A stretch of 64,000 nucleotides of DNA from Chitinophagaceae bacterium IBVUCB1 (GTDB lineage Bacteria; Bacteroidota; Bacteroidia; Chitinophagales; Chitinophagaceae), in assembly GCA_002127285.1 (NCBI GenBank), contig NFUW01000001.1:570057-634056 (forward strand), given 5' to 3'. The notes under the pieces were generated by a model, which saw only the letters and a list, made by a program, of their open reading frames with translations, was not told the DNA's origin and made no database searches. Below are positions 45,268 to 51,686 of the stretch, one piece after another (positions within the stretch are counted from its first letter, which is position 1; each line of letters opens with the position of its first letter). The position numbers were made by a program, and so were the translations under genes.

Positions 45268-45864
45268 GTGTCTTATAAAAAAACAGAACATTACGACGAA
45301 GCCACCACTGCTAAGCTGATAGAAAACTATCGTACCGCTATAGAGCAACTGGGCGAAGACCCCGAACGTGAAGGGCTGATAAAAACTCCTGAGCGTGTTG
45401 CCAAAGCTATGCAATACATGACGCAGGGCTACGATATGGATGCTAAAGCCATACTGAACTCGGCAAAGTTTCAGGAGTCGTATAGCGAGATGGTGATTGT
45501 AAAGGACATAGAACTATACTCTATGTGCGAACACCATATGCTGCCTTTCTTTGGAAAGGCGCATATAGCCTACATACCCAATGGCTACATCACGGGGCTT
45601 AGCAAACTGGCGCGCGTGGTTGATTGCTTCTCTCGTCGTATGCAAGTGCAGGAAAGGCTGACGCATCAGATATTGGATGCCATACAGGAAACGCTGAACC
45701 CACTGGGCGTAGCTGTAGTAATAGAAGCCAAGCACCTATGTATGATGATGCGCGGCGTGCAAAAACAAAACAGCATCACCACCACATCCGCATTCAGCGG
45801 ACAGTTTGAGAAAAATGAAACCCGCAGCGAATTTTTAAGGCTTATATCTGCCGATTTGCACTAA
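45268..45864 (+). CDS. folE: GTP cyclohydrolase I
   Basis: A 198-residue enzyme making dihydroneopterin triphosphate from GTP. The active site has [19 protein letters not shown] near residue 90 (zinc Cys and His) and [20 protein letters not shown] near 160 (second zinc Cys and substrate residues). [20 protein letters not shown] is typical of the N-terminal domain. The start is probably GTG at 45268; a TTG at 45244 is an alternative and no ATG is available nearby. It is co-transcribed with the pterin synthase. Confidence 0.93.
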   Translation: MSYKKTEHYDEATTAKLIENYRTAIEQLGEDPEREGLIKTPERVAKAMQYMTQGYDMDAKAILNSAKFQESYSEMVIVKDIELYSMCEHHMLPFFGKAHIAYIPNGYITGLSKLARVVDCFSRRMQVQERLTHQILDAIQETLNPLGVAVVIEAKHLCMMMRGVQKQNSITTTSAFSGQFEKNETRSEFLRLISADLH

Positions 45865-45890
45865 ACTTGCACATTTTACATACCATACTG

Positions 45891-45918
45891 AGAAAACCAT
45901 CCGTACGGATGGTTTTCT
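45891..45918 (+). terminator. Terminator after folE
   Basis: A perfect 28-bp palindrome (AGAAAACCATCCG and its complement around the centre) ends in a T-rich stretch 27 nt downstream of the folE stop. It can work in both directions. Confidence 0.85.
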
Positions 45919-45961
45919 TGTTAACGTCTTAGCGCCATTGTGGCTTCATCAAGTATCATAC

Positions 45962-45992
45962 AAACAAAAGCCCAACAGCGATGTTGAGCTTT
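45962..45992 (-). terminator. Terminator, last copy in the tRNA-Pro array
   Basis: On the minus strand an AAGCTCAACA / TGTTGGGCTT stem with a 4-nt loop is followed by TTTTG. It is the last of three copies, each lying behind a tRNA 3' end. Its loop is the reverse complement of the loop in the other two copies. Confidence 0.75.
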
Positions 45993-46003
45993 CCTTTTGT
46001 TCG

Positions 46004-46055
46004 TCGGGAAGACAAGATTCGAACTTGCGACCCTCCCGCCTCAAGCGGGATGCGC
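46004..46055 (-). pseudogene. tRNA-Pro-like 3' fragment (copy 2)
   Basis: A 52-nt piece identical to copy 1 at 46116-46167. It runs from the 3' side of the D stem through an anticodon arm with loop CTTGAGG, the variable loop, the full T arm and the acceptor 3' strand CTTCCCG plus A. The 5' acceptor strand and most of the D arm are absent, so it cannot fold into a tRNA alone. Confidence 0.8.
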
Positions 46056-46115
46056 CATCCATTCATAACATAAAACAAAAAACCCAACATCGCTGTTGAG
46101 CTTTCCTTTTGTTCG

Positions 46116-46167
46116 TCGGGAAGACAAGATTCGAACTTGCGACCCTCCCGCCTCAAGCGGGATGCGC
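46116..46167 (-). pseudogene. tRNA-Pro-like 3' fragment (copy 1)
   Basis: Same 52-nt structure as the copy at 46004. The acceptor and T-arm halves are identical to the intact tRNA-Pro, but the anticodon arm differs (stem TCCCG/CGGGA, loop CTTGAGG) and matches the 5' fragment at 46559-46616 instead. Confidence 0.8.
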
Positions 46168-46190
46168 CATCCATTCATAACATAAAACAA

Positions 46191-46223
46191 AAAGCCCAAC
46201 ATCGCTGTTGAGCTTTCCTTTTG
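46191..46223 (-). terminator. Terminator directly after tRNA-Pro(GGG)
   Basis: On the minus strand a stem AGCTCAACA / TGTTGGGCT with a 4-nt loop is followed by TTTTTG, starting about 10 nt after the tRNA 3' end. An equivalent copy lies at about 46080-46111. Confidence 0.75.
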
Positions 46224-46227
46224 TTCG

Positions 46228-46301
46228 TCGGGAAGACAAGATTCGAACTTGCGACCCCTTGCACCCCATACAAGTGCGCTACCGGGCTGCGCCACTTCCC
46301 G
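46228..46301 (-). tRNA. tRNA-Pro (anticodon GGG)
   Basis: A 74-nt cloverleaf: acceptor CGGGAAG pairs with CTTCCCG, discriminator A; D stem GCGC/GCGC around AGCCCGGTA; anticodon stem CTTGT/GCAAG with loop ATGGGGT, giving anticodon GGG; variable loop GGGTC; T arm GCAAG-TTCGAAT-CTTGT. The C1-G72 pair and A73 fit proline identity. CCA is not encoded. The gene begins 5 nt after the stop codon of the GIY-YIG gene and is followed by a terminator. Confidence 0.93.
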
Positions 46302-46306
46302 AACAA

Positions 46307-46552
46307 TTACAAGACATCTATATCTTGTAAATATCGTTTAATTCCTCTTTTCTTTATTTTCTGTTCCAATCTTACAGCTTCGCTTTTTGTAGCGCAAGCA
46401 ATAATATGTACCAGTATCCAAGGTAACCCTTTAGAGGTAAAATTACCTTTCCCATTATTATGCTCCTCTATTCTTCGCTCCACATCTTCTGTATGCCCTA
46501 CATAATACTTTTCTAATTTAGTACTATACAGTATATACACCTTATAACTCAT
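46307..46552 (-). CDS. Small GIY-YIG nuclease-domain protein
   Basis: An 81-residue protein that is little more than one GIY-YIG domain. [23 protein letters not shown] gives the two motif strands (VYIL and YYVGH). [17 protein letters not shown] follows with the conserved Arg and His, and [19 protein letters not shown] near residue 57 carries the metal-binding Glu. It resembles the stand-alone UvrC-N-like proteins common in Bacteroidota. Its ATG is 6 nt after a truncated tRNA-like sequence and its stop is 5 nt before an intact tRNA-Pro, so it is probably transcribed with the tRNA. Function unknown; homing-type DNA cleavage at tRNA genes is a possibility. Confidence 0.88.
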   Translation of the reverse strand: MSYKVYILYSTKLEKYYVGHTEDVERRIEEHNNGKGNFTSKGLPWILVHIIACATKSEAVRLEQKIKKRGIKRYLQDIDVL

Positions 46553-46558
46553 AGCTTC

Positions 46559-46616
46559 CGAACTTGCAACCCTCCCGCCTCAAGCGGGATGCGCTACCGG
46601 GCTGCGCCACTTCCCG
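46559..46616 (-). pseudogene. tRNA-Pro-like 5' fragment
   Basis: 58 nt with the acceptor 5' strand CGGGAAG, a D arm identical to tRNA-Pro, an anticodon arm with loop CTTGAGG (anticodon position reads TGA), the variable loop GGGTT, T-stem GCAAG and the first four T-loop bases TTCG. The sequence then departs and the GIY-YIG start follows. The missing 3' half is represented by the fragments at 46116 and 46004, so one ancestral tRNA has been split. Confidence 0.82.
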
Positions 46617-46653
46617 AACGGTGAAAAAGAGTTTTCACTCCTTTTGGGGACGG

Positions 46654-46661
46654 CAAAGATA
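46654..46661 (-). promoter_or_regulatory. -7 box upstream of the tRNA/GIY-YIG unit
   Basis: On the minus strand TATCTTTG matches TAnnTTTG exactly, 37 nt before the tRNA-like 5' fragment. A small hairpin (GTGAAAA/TTTTCAC, 46621-46638) lies between. No good TTG lies at the expected distance. Confidence 0.45.
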
Positions 46662-46757
46662 AAAGAATTTTCCTTTCCTGCGTCGCTGTTTTCACATTAT
46701 ACATTGCAGTTATATCCGTATCATGCGTATTCCGTTACTGCATCGTAATTTTACCGC

Positions 46758-47585
46758 ATGAAACTAACGCTCGGCTTCAGTCCATGCCCAAACGATACGT
46801 TTATCTTCGATGCGATGTTGCATGGCAAGATAGATACACGCGGCTTGCAGTTTGACGTGGTGATGGAAGATGTTGAAACCCTGAATGAGTGGGCACTAAC
46901 TGGCAAGCTGCACGTTACCAAACTAAGCTATAGTACGCTGCTGCATACCACCCGCCACTATGCATTGCTGCATAGCGGCAGCGCACTGGGTATGGGTGTA
47001 GGTCCGTTACTGGTTGCAAAGCAACCGCTCAATCCAGCAGATGCCGCCAATTGGCGAATAGCCATACCGGGGCTGCACACCACTGCCAATCTTTTGTTAT
47101 CCCTTGCATTGCCGCAAGCCGCTAATAAAACACCAACACTGTTTAGCGATATTGAGCAGGCAGTACTCGATGGCAACTACGATGCAGGGCTCATCATACA
47201 CGAAGGGCGTTTTACTTATGCGCAAAAAGGGTTGGTGAAACTGATGGACTTGGGTGATTGGTGGGAGCATACCGTACAAGCTGCCATACCGCTTGGCGGC
47301 ATCGTAGCCAAACGAGAACTTGGACATGATGTAGCCGCTACTATAGATGCAGTGTTGAAAGACAGCATAGCCTACGCATGGAAAAACTATCCAACTCTTA
47401 GCCATTATGTAACAGATAACGCGCAGGAAATGCAGGAAGATGTAATGCGCCAACACATCAACCTGTATGTGAATGAATATACTGCAGACTTGGGCAATGC
47501 GGGGCGTAGTGCTATCCAAACCCTGTTTGCCAAAGCGCAAGAAGCAGGCATGATTGATGCACAGCCGAATAATATTTTTTATTGA
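46758..47585 (+). CDS. mqnD: 1,4-dihydroxy-6-naphthoate synthase
   Basis: A 275-residue periplasmic-binding-fold enzyme of the futalosine menaquinone pathway that converts cyclic dehypoxanthinyl futalosine. The family start KLTLGFSPCPNDTFIFDAMLHGKID is intact. KLSYSTLLHTTRHYALLHSGSALGMGVGPLLV near residue 55 and AGLIIHEGRFTYAQKGLVKLMDLGDWWE near 140 are hallmark segments. The ATG lies 4 nt after a TAATTTTA sequence resembling a -7 box. It complements mqnB at 44077. Confidence 0.94.
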   Translation: MKLTLGFSPCPNDTFIFDAMLHGKIDTRGLQFDVVMEDVETLNEWALTGKLHVTKLSYSTLLHTTRHYALLHSGSALGMGVGPLLVAKQPLNPADAANWRIAIPGLHTTANLLLSLALPQAANKTPTLFSDIEQAVLDGNYDAGLIIHEGRFTYAQKGLVKLMDLGDWWEHTVQAAIPLGGIVAKRELGHDVAATIDAVLKDSIAYAWKNYPTLSHYVTDNAQEMQEDVMRQHINLYVNEYTADLGNAGRSAIQTLFAKAQEAGMIDAQPNNIFY

Positions 47586-47586
47586 T

Positions 47587-48123
47587 TTAATCGCATAAGC
47601 GATATAGATGAGGCAGATTGCGCCCTTGCCCGTCATAGTCGAGCCCATAACCTACTACAAAGGTATCCTGTATCTCAAAACACATATAACGAGGTACAAC
47701 CTCACATACACGCGCTTCGGGTTTTGACAGAAAACAGGCTATCTGTACAGATGCGGGTTGTTGTTGTAGTACTTGCGGTAGAAAGCTATGCAGCGTACGC
47801 CCTGTATCTACAATGTCTTCCACTATCACGATATGCCTGCCTGCGATATTTTCTTCCAGCCCGATGGCTGTTACAATATTGCCTGTAGAGGTAGTGCCTC
47901 TGTAAGATGCCAGTTTGATAAAAGATATTTCAGCAGGGGTGCTTATATGCCTGAACAGGTCTGCCGCGAATATAAAAGAACCGTTCAATATACCGAGAAA
48001 TAATGGATTCAAGCCTTTGTAGTCGGCATCTATTTGCTTGGCAAGTGCAACCACTTTATTGGCTATGGTAGCTTTGTCAATAAATACTTCAAAGCGTTTA
48101 TCGTGTAGCTGCACTATATCCAT
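47587..48123 (-). CDS. hpt: Hypoxanthine phosphoribosyltransferase
   Basis: A 178-residue type I phosphoribosyltransferase for purine salvage. FLGILNGSFIFAADLFRHI near residue 42 is the pyrophosphate loop. The PRPP motif is IVIVEDIVDTGRTL near 95. QDTFVVGYGLDYDGQGRNLPHLY near 153 is the purine-binding end. Length and order match bacterial Hpt. It lies 4 nt downstream of the glucosaminidase gene and may share its transcript. Confidence 0.94.
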   Translation of the reverse strand: MDIVQLHDKRFEVFIDKATIANKVVALAKQIDADYKGLNPLFLGILNGSFIFAADLFRHISTPAEISFIKLASYRGTTSTGNIVTAIGLEENIAGRHIVIVEDIVDTGRTLHSFLPQVLQQQPASVQIACFLSKPEARVCEVVPRYMCFEIQDTFVVGYGLDYDGQGRNLPHLYRLCD

Positions 48124-48127
48124 ACCA

Positions 48128-50308
48128 TTATGGTTTTATACGCAGTTTCTGCCCCTCTTGTATCGCACCGAAGTTCAGCCCGTTCCATTCGTTCAGTTGC
48201 TTTACACTAATACCATACTTCTGCGCAATAGCAAAACCCGTATCTCCTTTCTTTACTATATAGTATTTGCTTGCATCGCTCGACGGAGCAAGTGGTTTTA
48301 TTTTTTCCTCGGGCTTGGGTGCTGTTGTTACCGCTTTTATTGTATCCGGCTTGGGTATAGTAGTGGCAACGGGCTGCGCAGGTGGCGGTGTAGTCCTTAC
48401 ATTGTCTTTTGCATATACTACTTTGTCAAATTTCTTTTTCAGTCTGTCTAGTTCATCTTTAGGTTCTTCTTCTATTACCGGCACTTCTACAGGTTTTACT
48501 ACCGCAGCTACTGGCTTGCTCGTAGGCAATGCAGCAGGTTTATTGACAGCAGCTACGGGCTCTATATTTACAGTAGGTAACGGCTTTGTTTCTTCTACTA
48601 TTGGCGCGGCTTGTATGGCTATTGCTGTATCTTTTGCAATGGGTGTTGTCTCTACAACGGGAACAGGTATAGCTTGTGTAGTAACTGCAACAGGTGCGGC
48701 AGGTTCAATGGCTACAGGCTTGGCTTCAGCTTGTATGGCAACTACGGGTGCCGCCTCAACGGGTGCGGGCACAGCAGGTGCAGTTATGGTTGGTTGCGTT
48801 ACAACTGCTACTGCTTGTTGTACGGTGTCTTTTTTCATTTCGGCAACTACCACGGGTTCTTTCACTACAACCGGCTGTGTAGCTACAGTTGCAGCTACTT
48901 CCGTTTTTGCGGGCGCGATTATTGGTTTTGCCACAGTAGTATCCATTATTTTTTCAGCAGCAGGCACACTGTTTTCATTTACTACTATATTAGATGTTTT
49001 AATAGCCGGCTTGGTAGATACAGTAGCTGAATTAGCCGCTACAGGTACTGCCTGCGGATATGCAGTAGGCTTTGTGTATATAACAGGAGTTTCCTTTTTC
49101 CTTATAACCACTACCGGTTTTGAAGTGCGGTATTGTTGCAGCTCCAATACTGTGCCGGGGTAGGGCTCTTCGCCGGGTTGCAGCATATTCATATCCATCA
49201 GGCTTTTTAGTTGCAAGCCCTCTGCCTGCGCAATGCTATAAGTTGTTTCTCCAGATTTTACCACATGCTTAGGGCGCACACCTCTTGTATTCTTGCGCTC
49301 CAGATACAGGTACATATCATTGGGCAATGGACGTTCGTCAATTTCATTCAGCTCCAGCAGTTTCTGATATCTAAAGCTTGTTTTATACGCATACTCCAGC
49401 GGTGTATCGCCCTTACGTGCATAGACGGCTTTCAGGCCGTTTACGCGCACCATCTGTCCGTACGCAGGTTTAAAACCATTGCCAGTACTTTCTGCAACAG
49501 GTATCTCCTGTACCTCTGTTACCATTTCCTGTTCAGGTACATTGGTAGGTGGTGCAGATACTACAGCAGGCGCGGTCGTTACAGGTACTACTACTGGCGC
49601 TGATGTTACTTGTGGTGCTGCCACTACAGGCTTGGGTTGCTTTGCAACGGCTTGCGTAGCTTTGGCGGGTGTATTATTAACGCCTGCCGTCATCCCTTTT
49701 GCCTGTTGTTGTGGCATCTCTCTTGCATCTTCTTCGGGTATCACCTCTGCCTTGCGGTCGGGCGATACAGCATTGATGTCAACATCGTTTAGTGCTGCGT
49801 AGGTATATGCTTGTAGCTTATAGTCTTCTACAATTTTTATCAGCATCTGCGCATAGCGTGGGTTGGTGGCATAGCCGCAGCGTTTCAGCCCTACCGCCCA
49901 TGCTGCATAGTCTGTTATAGACAGCTTGAACAATTCGGCATAACGCGGGCTTTTCATCAGGTAGTCCGAATGGTCTTTGTAAGAATCCTCTGCCCTGCTA
50001 TATTTTCTAAAACATTCATTGGGTGCATCGTCTGTGTGTGCAAAAGTTTCGCCAGTCCATTCTTTTTTGCATTTGATGCCAAAGTGATTATTGGCCATCG
50101 TAGCCAATTCGCTGCTGCCTGCACTGGTTTCGTGTATGCCCTGCGCCAGTGTGATGGCTGCGGGTATGCCACTGCGTTTCTGCTCTGCTACCGCCAGATG
50201 CTTGTATTGTTCTATATACGATTTAGCCCTTTCCTCATATGCACCCCCCTGCGCACCTGCGCATAGCGATGTCAGCATTATTATACCAAAGAATACAGCT
50301 TTTCTCAT
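48128..50308 (-). CDS. Secreted glucosaminidase with LysM domains
   Basis: A 726-residue cell-wall hydrolase. The signal peptide is MRKAVFFGIIMLTSLCAGAQ. The glucosaminidase domain (about 25-165) has GIPAAITLAQGIHETSAGSSELA with the catalytic Glu, NHFGIKCKKEW and ECFRKYSRAEDSYKDHSDYL. Two LysM-like segments follow at about 285-345 and 350-395, then about 270 residues of Pro-Ala-Val-Thr-rich linker. A clear C-terminal LysM (YYIVKKGDTGFAIAQKYGIS) ends the protein. It cleaves peptidoglycan glycan chains. I chose the ATG at 50308 over a TTG four codons upstream. Confidence 0.9.
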   Translation of the reverse strand: MRKAVFFGIIMLTSLCAGAQGGAYEERAKSYIEQYKHLAVAEQKRSGIPAAITLAQGIHETSAGSSELATMANNHFGIKCKKEWTGETFAHTDDAPNECFRKYSRAEDSYKDHSDYLMKSPRYAELFKLSITDYAAWAVGLKRCGYATNPRYAQMLIKIVEDYKLQAYTYAALNDVDINAVSPDRKAEVIPEEDAREMPQQQAKGMTAGVNNTPAKATQAVAKQPKPVVAAPQVTSAPVVVPVTTAPAVVSAPPTNVPEQEMVTEVQEIPVAESTGNGFKPAYGQMVRVNGLKAVYARKGDTPLEYAYKTSFRYQKLLELNEIDERPLPNDMYLYLERKNTRGVRPKHVVKSGETTYSIAQAEGLQLKSLMDMNMLQPGEEPYPGTVLELQQYRTSKPVVVIRKKETPVIYTKPTAYPQAVPVAANSATVSTKPAIKTSNIVVNENSVPAAEKIMDTTVAKPIIAPAKTEVAATVATQPVVVKEPVVVAEMKKDTVQQAVAVVTQPTITAPAVPAPVEAAPVVAIQAEAKPVAIEPAAPVAVTTQAIPVPVVETTPIAKDTAIAIQAAPIVEETKPLPTVNIEPVAAVNKPAALPTSKPVAAVVKPVEVPVIEEEPKDELDRLKKKFDKVVYAKDNVRTTPPPAQPVATTIPKPDTIKAVTTAPKPEEKIKPLAPSSDASKYYIVKKGDTGFAIAQKYGISVKQLNEWNGLNFGAIQEGQKLRIKP

Positions 50309-50333
50309 ACGTTCATTCAAAATACGTTAGTAA

Positions 50334-50987
50334 TCAATTTTCAATCTTCCTTACCAGCATTAAGCCATCCCTTACGGGCAGCAATATATGCTCTACTCTC
50401 TTATCCGCTTTTATTTTTTCATTGTACGCGTGCATGGCTTTTGCATTTTTGCTTTGCTCTGCATCGGGCCATACTACCTCGCCGTTGTACAATACATTAT
50501 CTGCTAAAATAAAGCCGCCTACGGGTACTTTATCAAATACCATATCATAGTACAGGTGATAGTTTTGTTTATCGGCATCAATGAACACTAAATCAAATTG
50601 TTCGTTGATGTTTGGTATTATCTCCGCAGCCTTACCTATATGTTGGGTTATGTTGTTCTCTAATCCTGCTTTGCAAAAGTAACGAAAACACATGTCTTGC
50701 AACTCTTCGTTTATATCTATGGTATGCAAATGCCCACCCTGCGCCAATCCCTTAGCAAGGCATATTGCCGAATAACCCGTATAAGTGCCTATTTCCAACA
50801 CGCAGCGCGGTTTTATCATACAGCTTATCATCTGCAATAGCGTGCCTTGCAACTTGCCCGATAGCATGACGGGCAGTTCTATTTTCAAGTGCGTTTCTCG
50901 GTTCAGTTGTGCCAATGCTTCGCTCTCTGCAGTAGTGTATGTTTCCGCATAATTGTCTATGGCTGCAGGCAGCAATACTTGTGTCAT
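50334..50987 (-). CDS. Class I SAM O-methyltransferase (COMT-like)
   Basis: A 217-residue O-methyltransferase of the catechol/caffeoyl-CoA type. Motif I VLEIGTYTGYSAICLAKGL lies near residue 62, the ribose Asp in LHTIDINEE near 90, and the metal-site FDLVFIDADKQNYHLYYD near 135. ILADNVLYNGEV near 162 contributes the second metal ligands (Asp-Asn). It overlaps the LOG gene stop (TGATG) and so is coupled. The small-molecule substrate is unknown. Confidence 0.88.
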   Translation of the reverse strand: MTQVLLPAAIDNYAETYTTAESEALAQLNRETHLKIELPVMLSGKLQGTLLQMISCMIKPRCVLEIGTYTGYSAICLAKGLAQGGHLHTIDINEELQDMCFRYFCKAGLENNITQHIGKAAEIIPNINEQFDLVFIDADKQNYHLYYDMVFDKVPVGGFILADNVLYNGEVVWPDAEQSKNAKAMHAYNEKIKADKRVEHILLPVRDGLMLVRKIEN

Positions 50988-51685
50988 CAGAAATTGGGTT
51001 GCAGTTTGTTATGCGAATAAAACTCGTGCAGGTAGTTTACCACCTCATCAGCCGTGTCAAATATCTTTATCATATCCAAATCCCCTGGGCTGATGTATCC
51101 TTCGCCATCCAGCATGGTTTCTTTCATCCAGTCTATCAGTCCTTTCCAATAAGATGAGCCCATACATATCATGGGTGTTTGGATGAATTTCTCTGTTTGT
51201 ATCAGCGTGGCTACTTCAAAAAACTCATCCATAGTGCCCCACCCGCCCGGCATCATGATGAAGCCCTGCGAGTATTTTGCAAACATCACTTTGCGCACAA
51301 AGAAGTAATCGAAATGCAGCGATTTGTCGGCATCTATATATGGGTTGCCGTGCTGCTCAAAGGGTAGCTCTATATTCAACCCTACTGAACGGCCGCCTGC
51401 CATATTCGCGCCTTTGTTGCCCGCTTCCATAATACCGGGGCCACCGCCTGTTATAATACCAAAACCTTCTTCCGCCAATCGTTTGGCTACTTCTACCGTC
51501 ATCTCGTAGTGCGGATGCCCTGGTTTGGTGCGCGCTGAACCGAAGATGGAAATACAAGGCCCTATCTTGGCGAGGGTTTCAAAGCCCTGTACAAACTCTG
51601 CCATTATCTTAAACACCTGCCAACTGCTATGTGCACGGGTTTCCGTCCAGTCGCGCAGTTTTATATTCGTCAGTTTATCTTTCAT
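50987..51685 (-). CDS. LOG family protein (nucleotide 5'-monophosphate phosphoribohydrolase)
   Basis: A 232-residue Rossmann-fold protein. ISIFGSARTKPGHPHYE near residue 45, FGIITGGGPGIMEAGNKGA near 73 and the PGGWGTMDEFFEVATLIQTEK signature near 145 place it in the LOG/TIGR00730 family. The family cleaves nucleoside 5'-monophosphates to base and ribose 5-phosphate. The in vivo role in Bacteroidota is unknown. It lies 1 nt downstream of the symporter gene. Confidence 0.92.
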   Translation of the reverse strand: MKDKLTNIKLRDWTETRAHSSWQVFKIMAEFVQGFETLAKIGPCISIFGSARTKPGHPHYEMTVEVAKRLAEEGFGIITGGGPGIMEAGNKGANMAGGRSVGLNIELPFEQHGNPYIDADKSLHFDYFFVRKVMFAKYSQGFIMMPGGWGTMDEFFEVATLIQTEKFIQTPMICMGSSYWKGLIDWMKETMLDGEGYISPGDLDMIKIFDTADEVVNYLHEFYSHNKLQPNF

Positions 51686-51686
51686 G

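Larger units (their letters stand above)
46004..46227 (-). repeat. Two tandem 112-bp units (tRNA 3' part plus terminator)
   Basis: The conserved start of the acceptor complement occurs at 46004, 46116 and 46228, an exact 112-bp period. Each unit holds a tRNA 3' fragment, a spacer containing ATGAATGGATG on the minus strand, and the terminator belonging to the preceding tRNA end. The array most likely arose by unequal duplication behind the tRNA-Pro gene. Confidence 0.85.

Noticed and set aside
45956-46295. Overlapping minus-strand reading frames of 72 and 84 codons across the tRNA-Pro array
   Set aside because: They translate tRNA, terminator and repeat sequence in two frames; the peptide only repeats with the 112-bp period. 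Typical artefact of tRNA regions.
46559-46616. Functional tRNA-Leu(GAG), from the TTGAGG in the loop
   Set aside because: Only stem TCCCG/CGGGA pairs fully, fixing the loop as CTTGAGG and the anticodon position as TGA. The body is Pro-type and the 3' half is absent.
48267-49163. 298-codon plus-strand reading frame opposite the glucosaminidase
   Set aside because: It is antisense to the Pro/Ala/Val linker and its low-complexity Thr/Ala/Gly product mirrors that bias. No independent signals.
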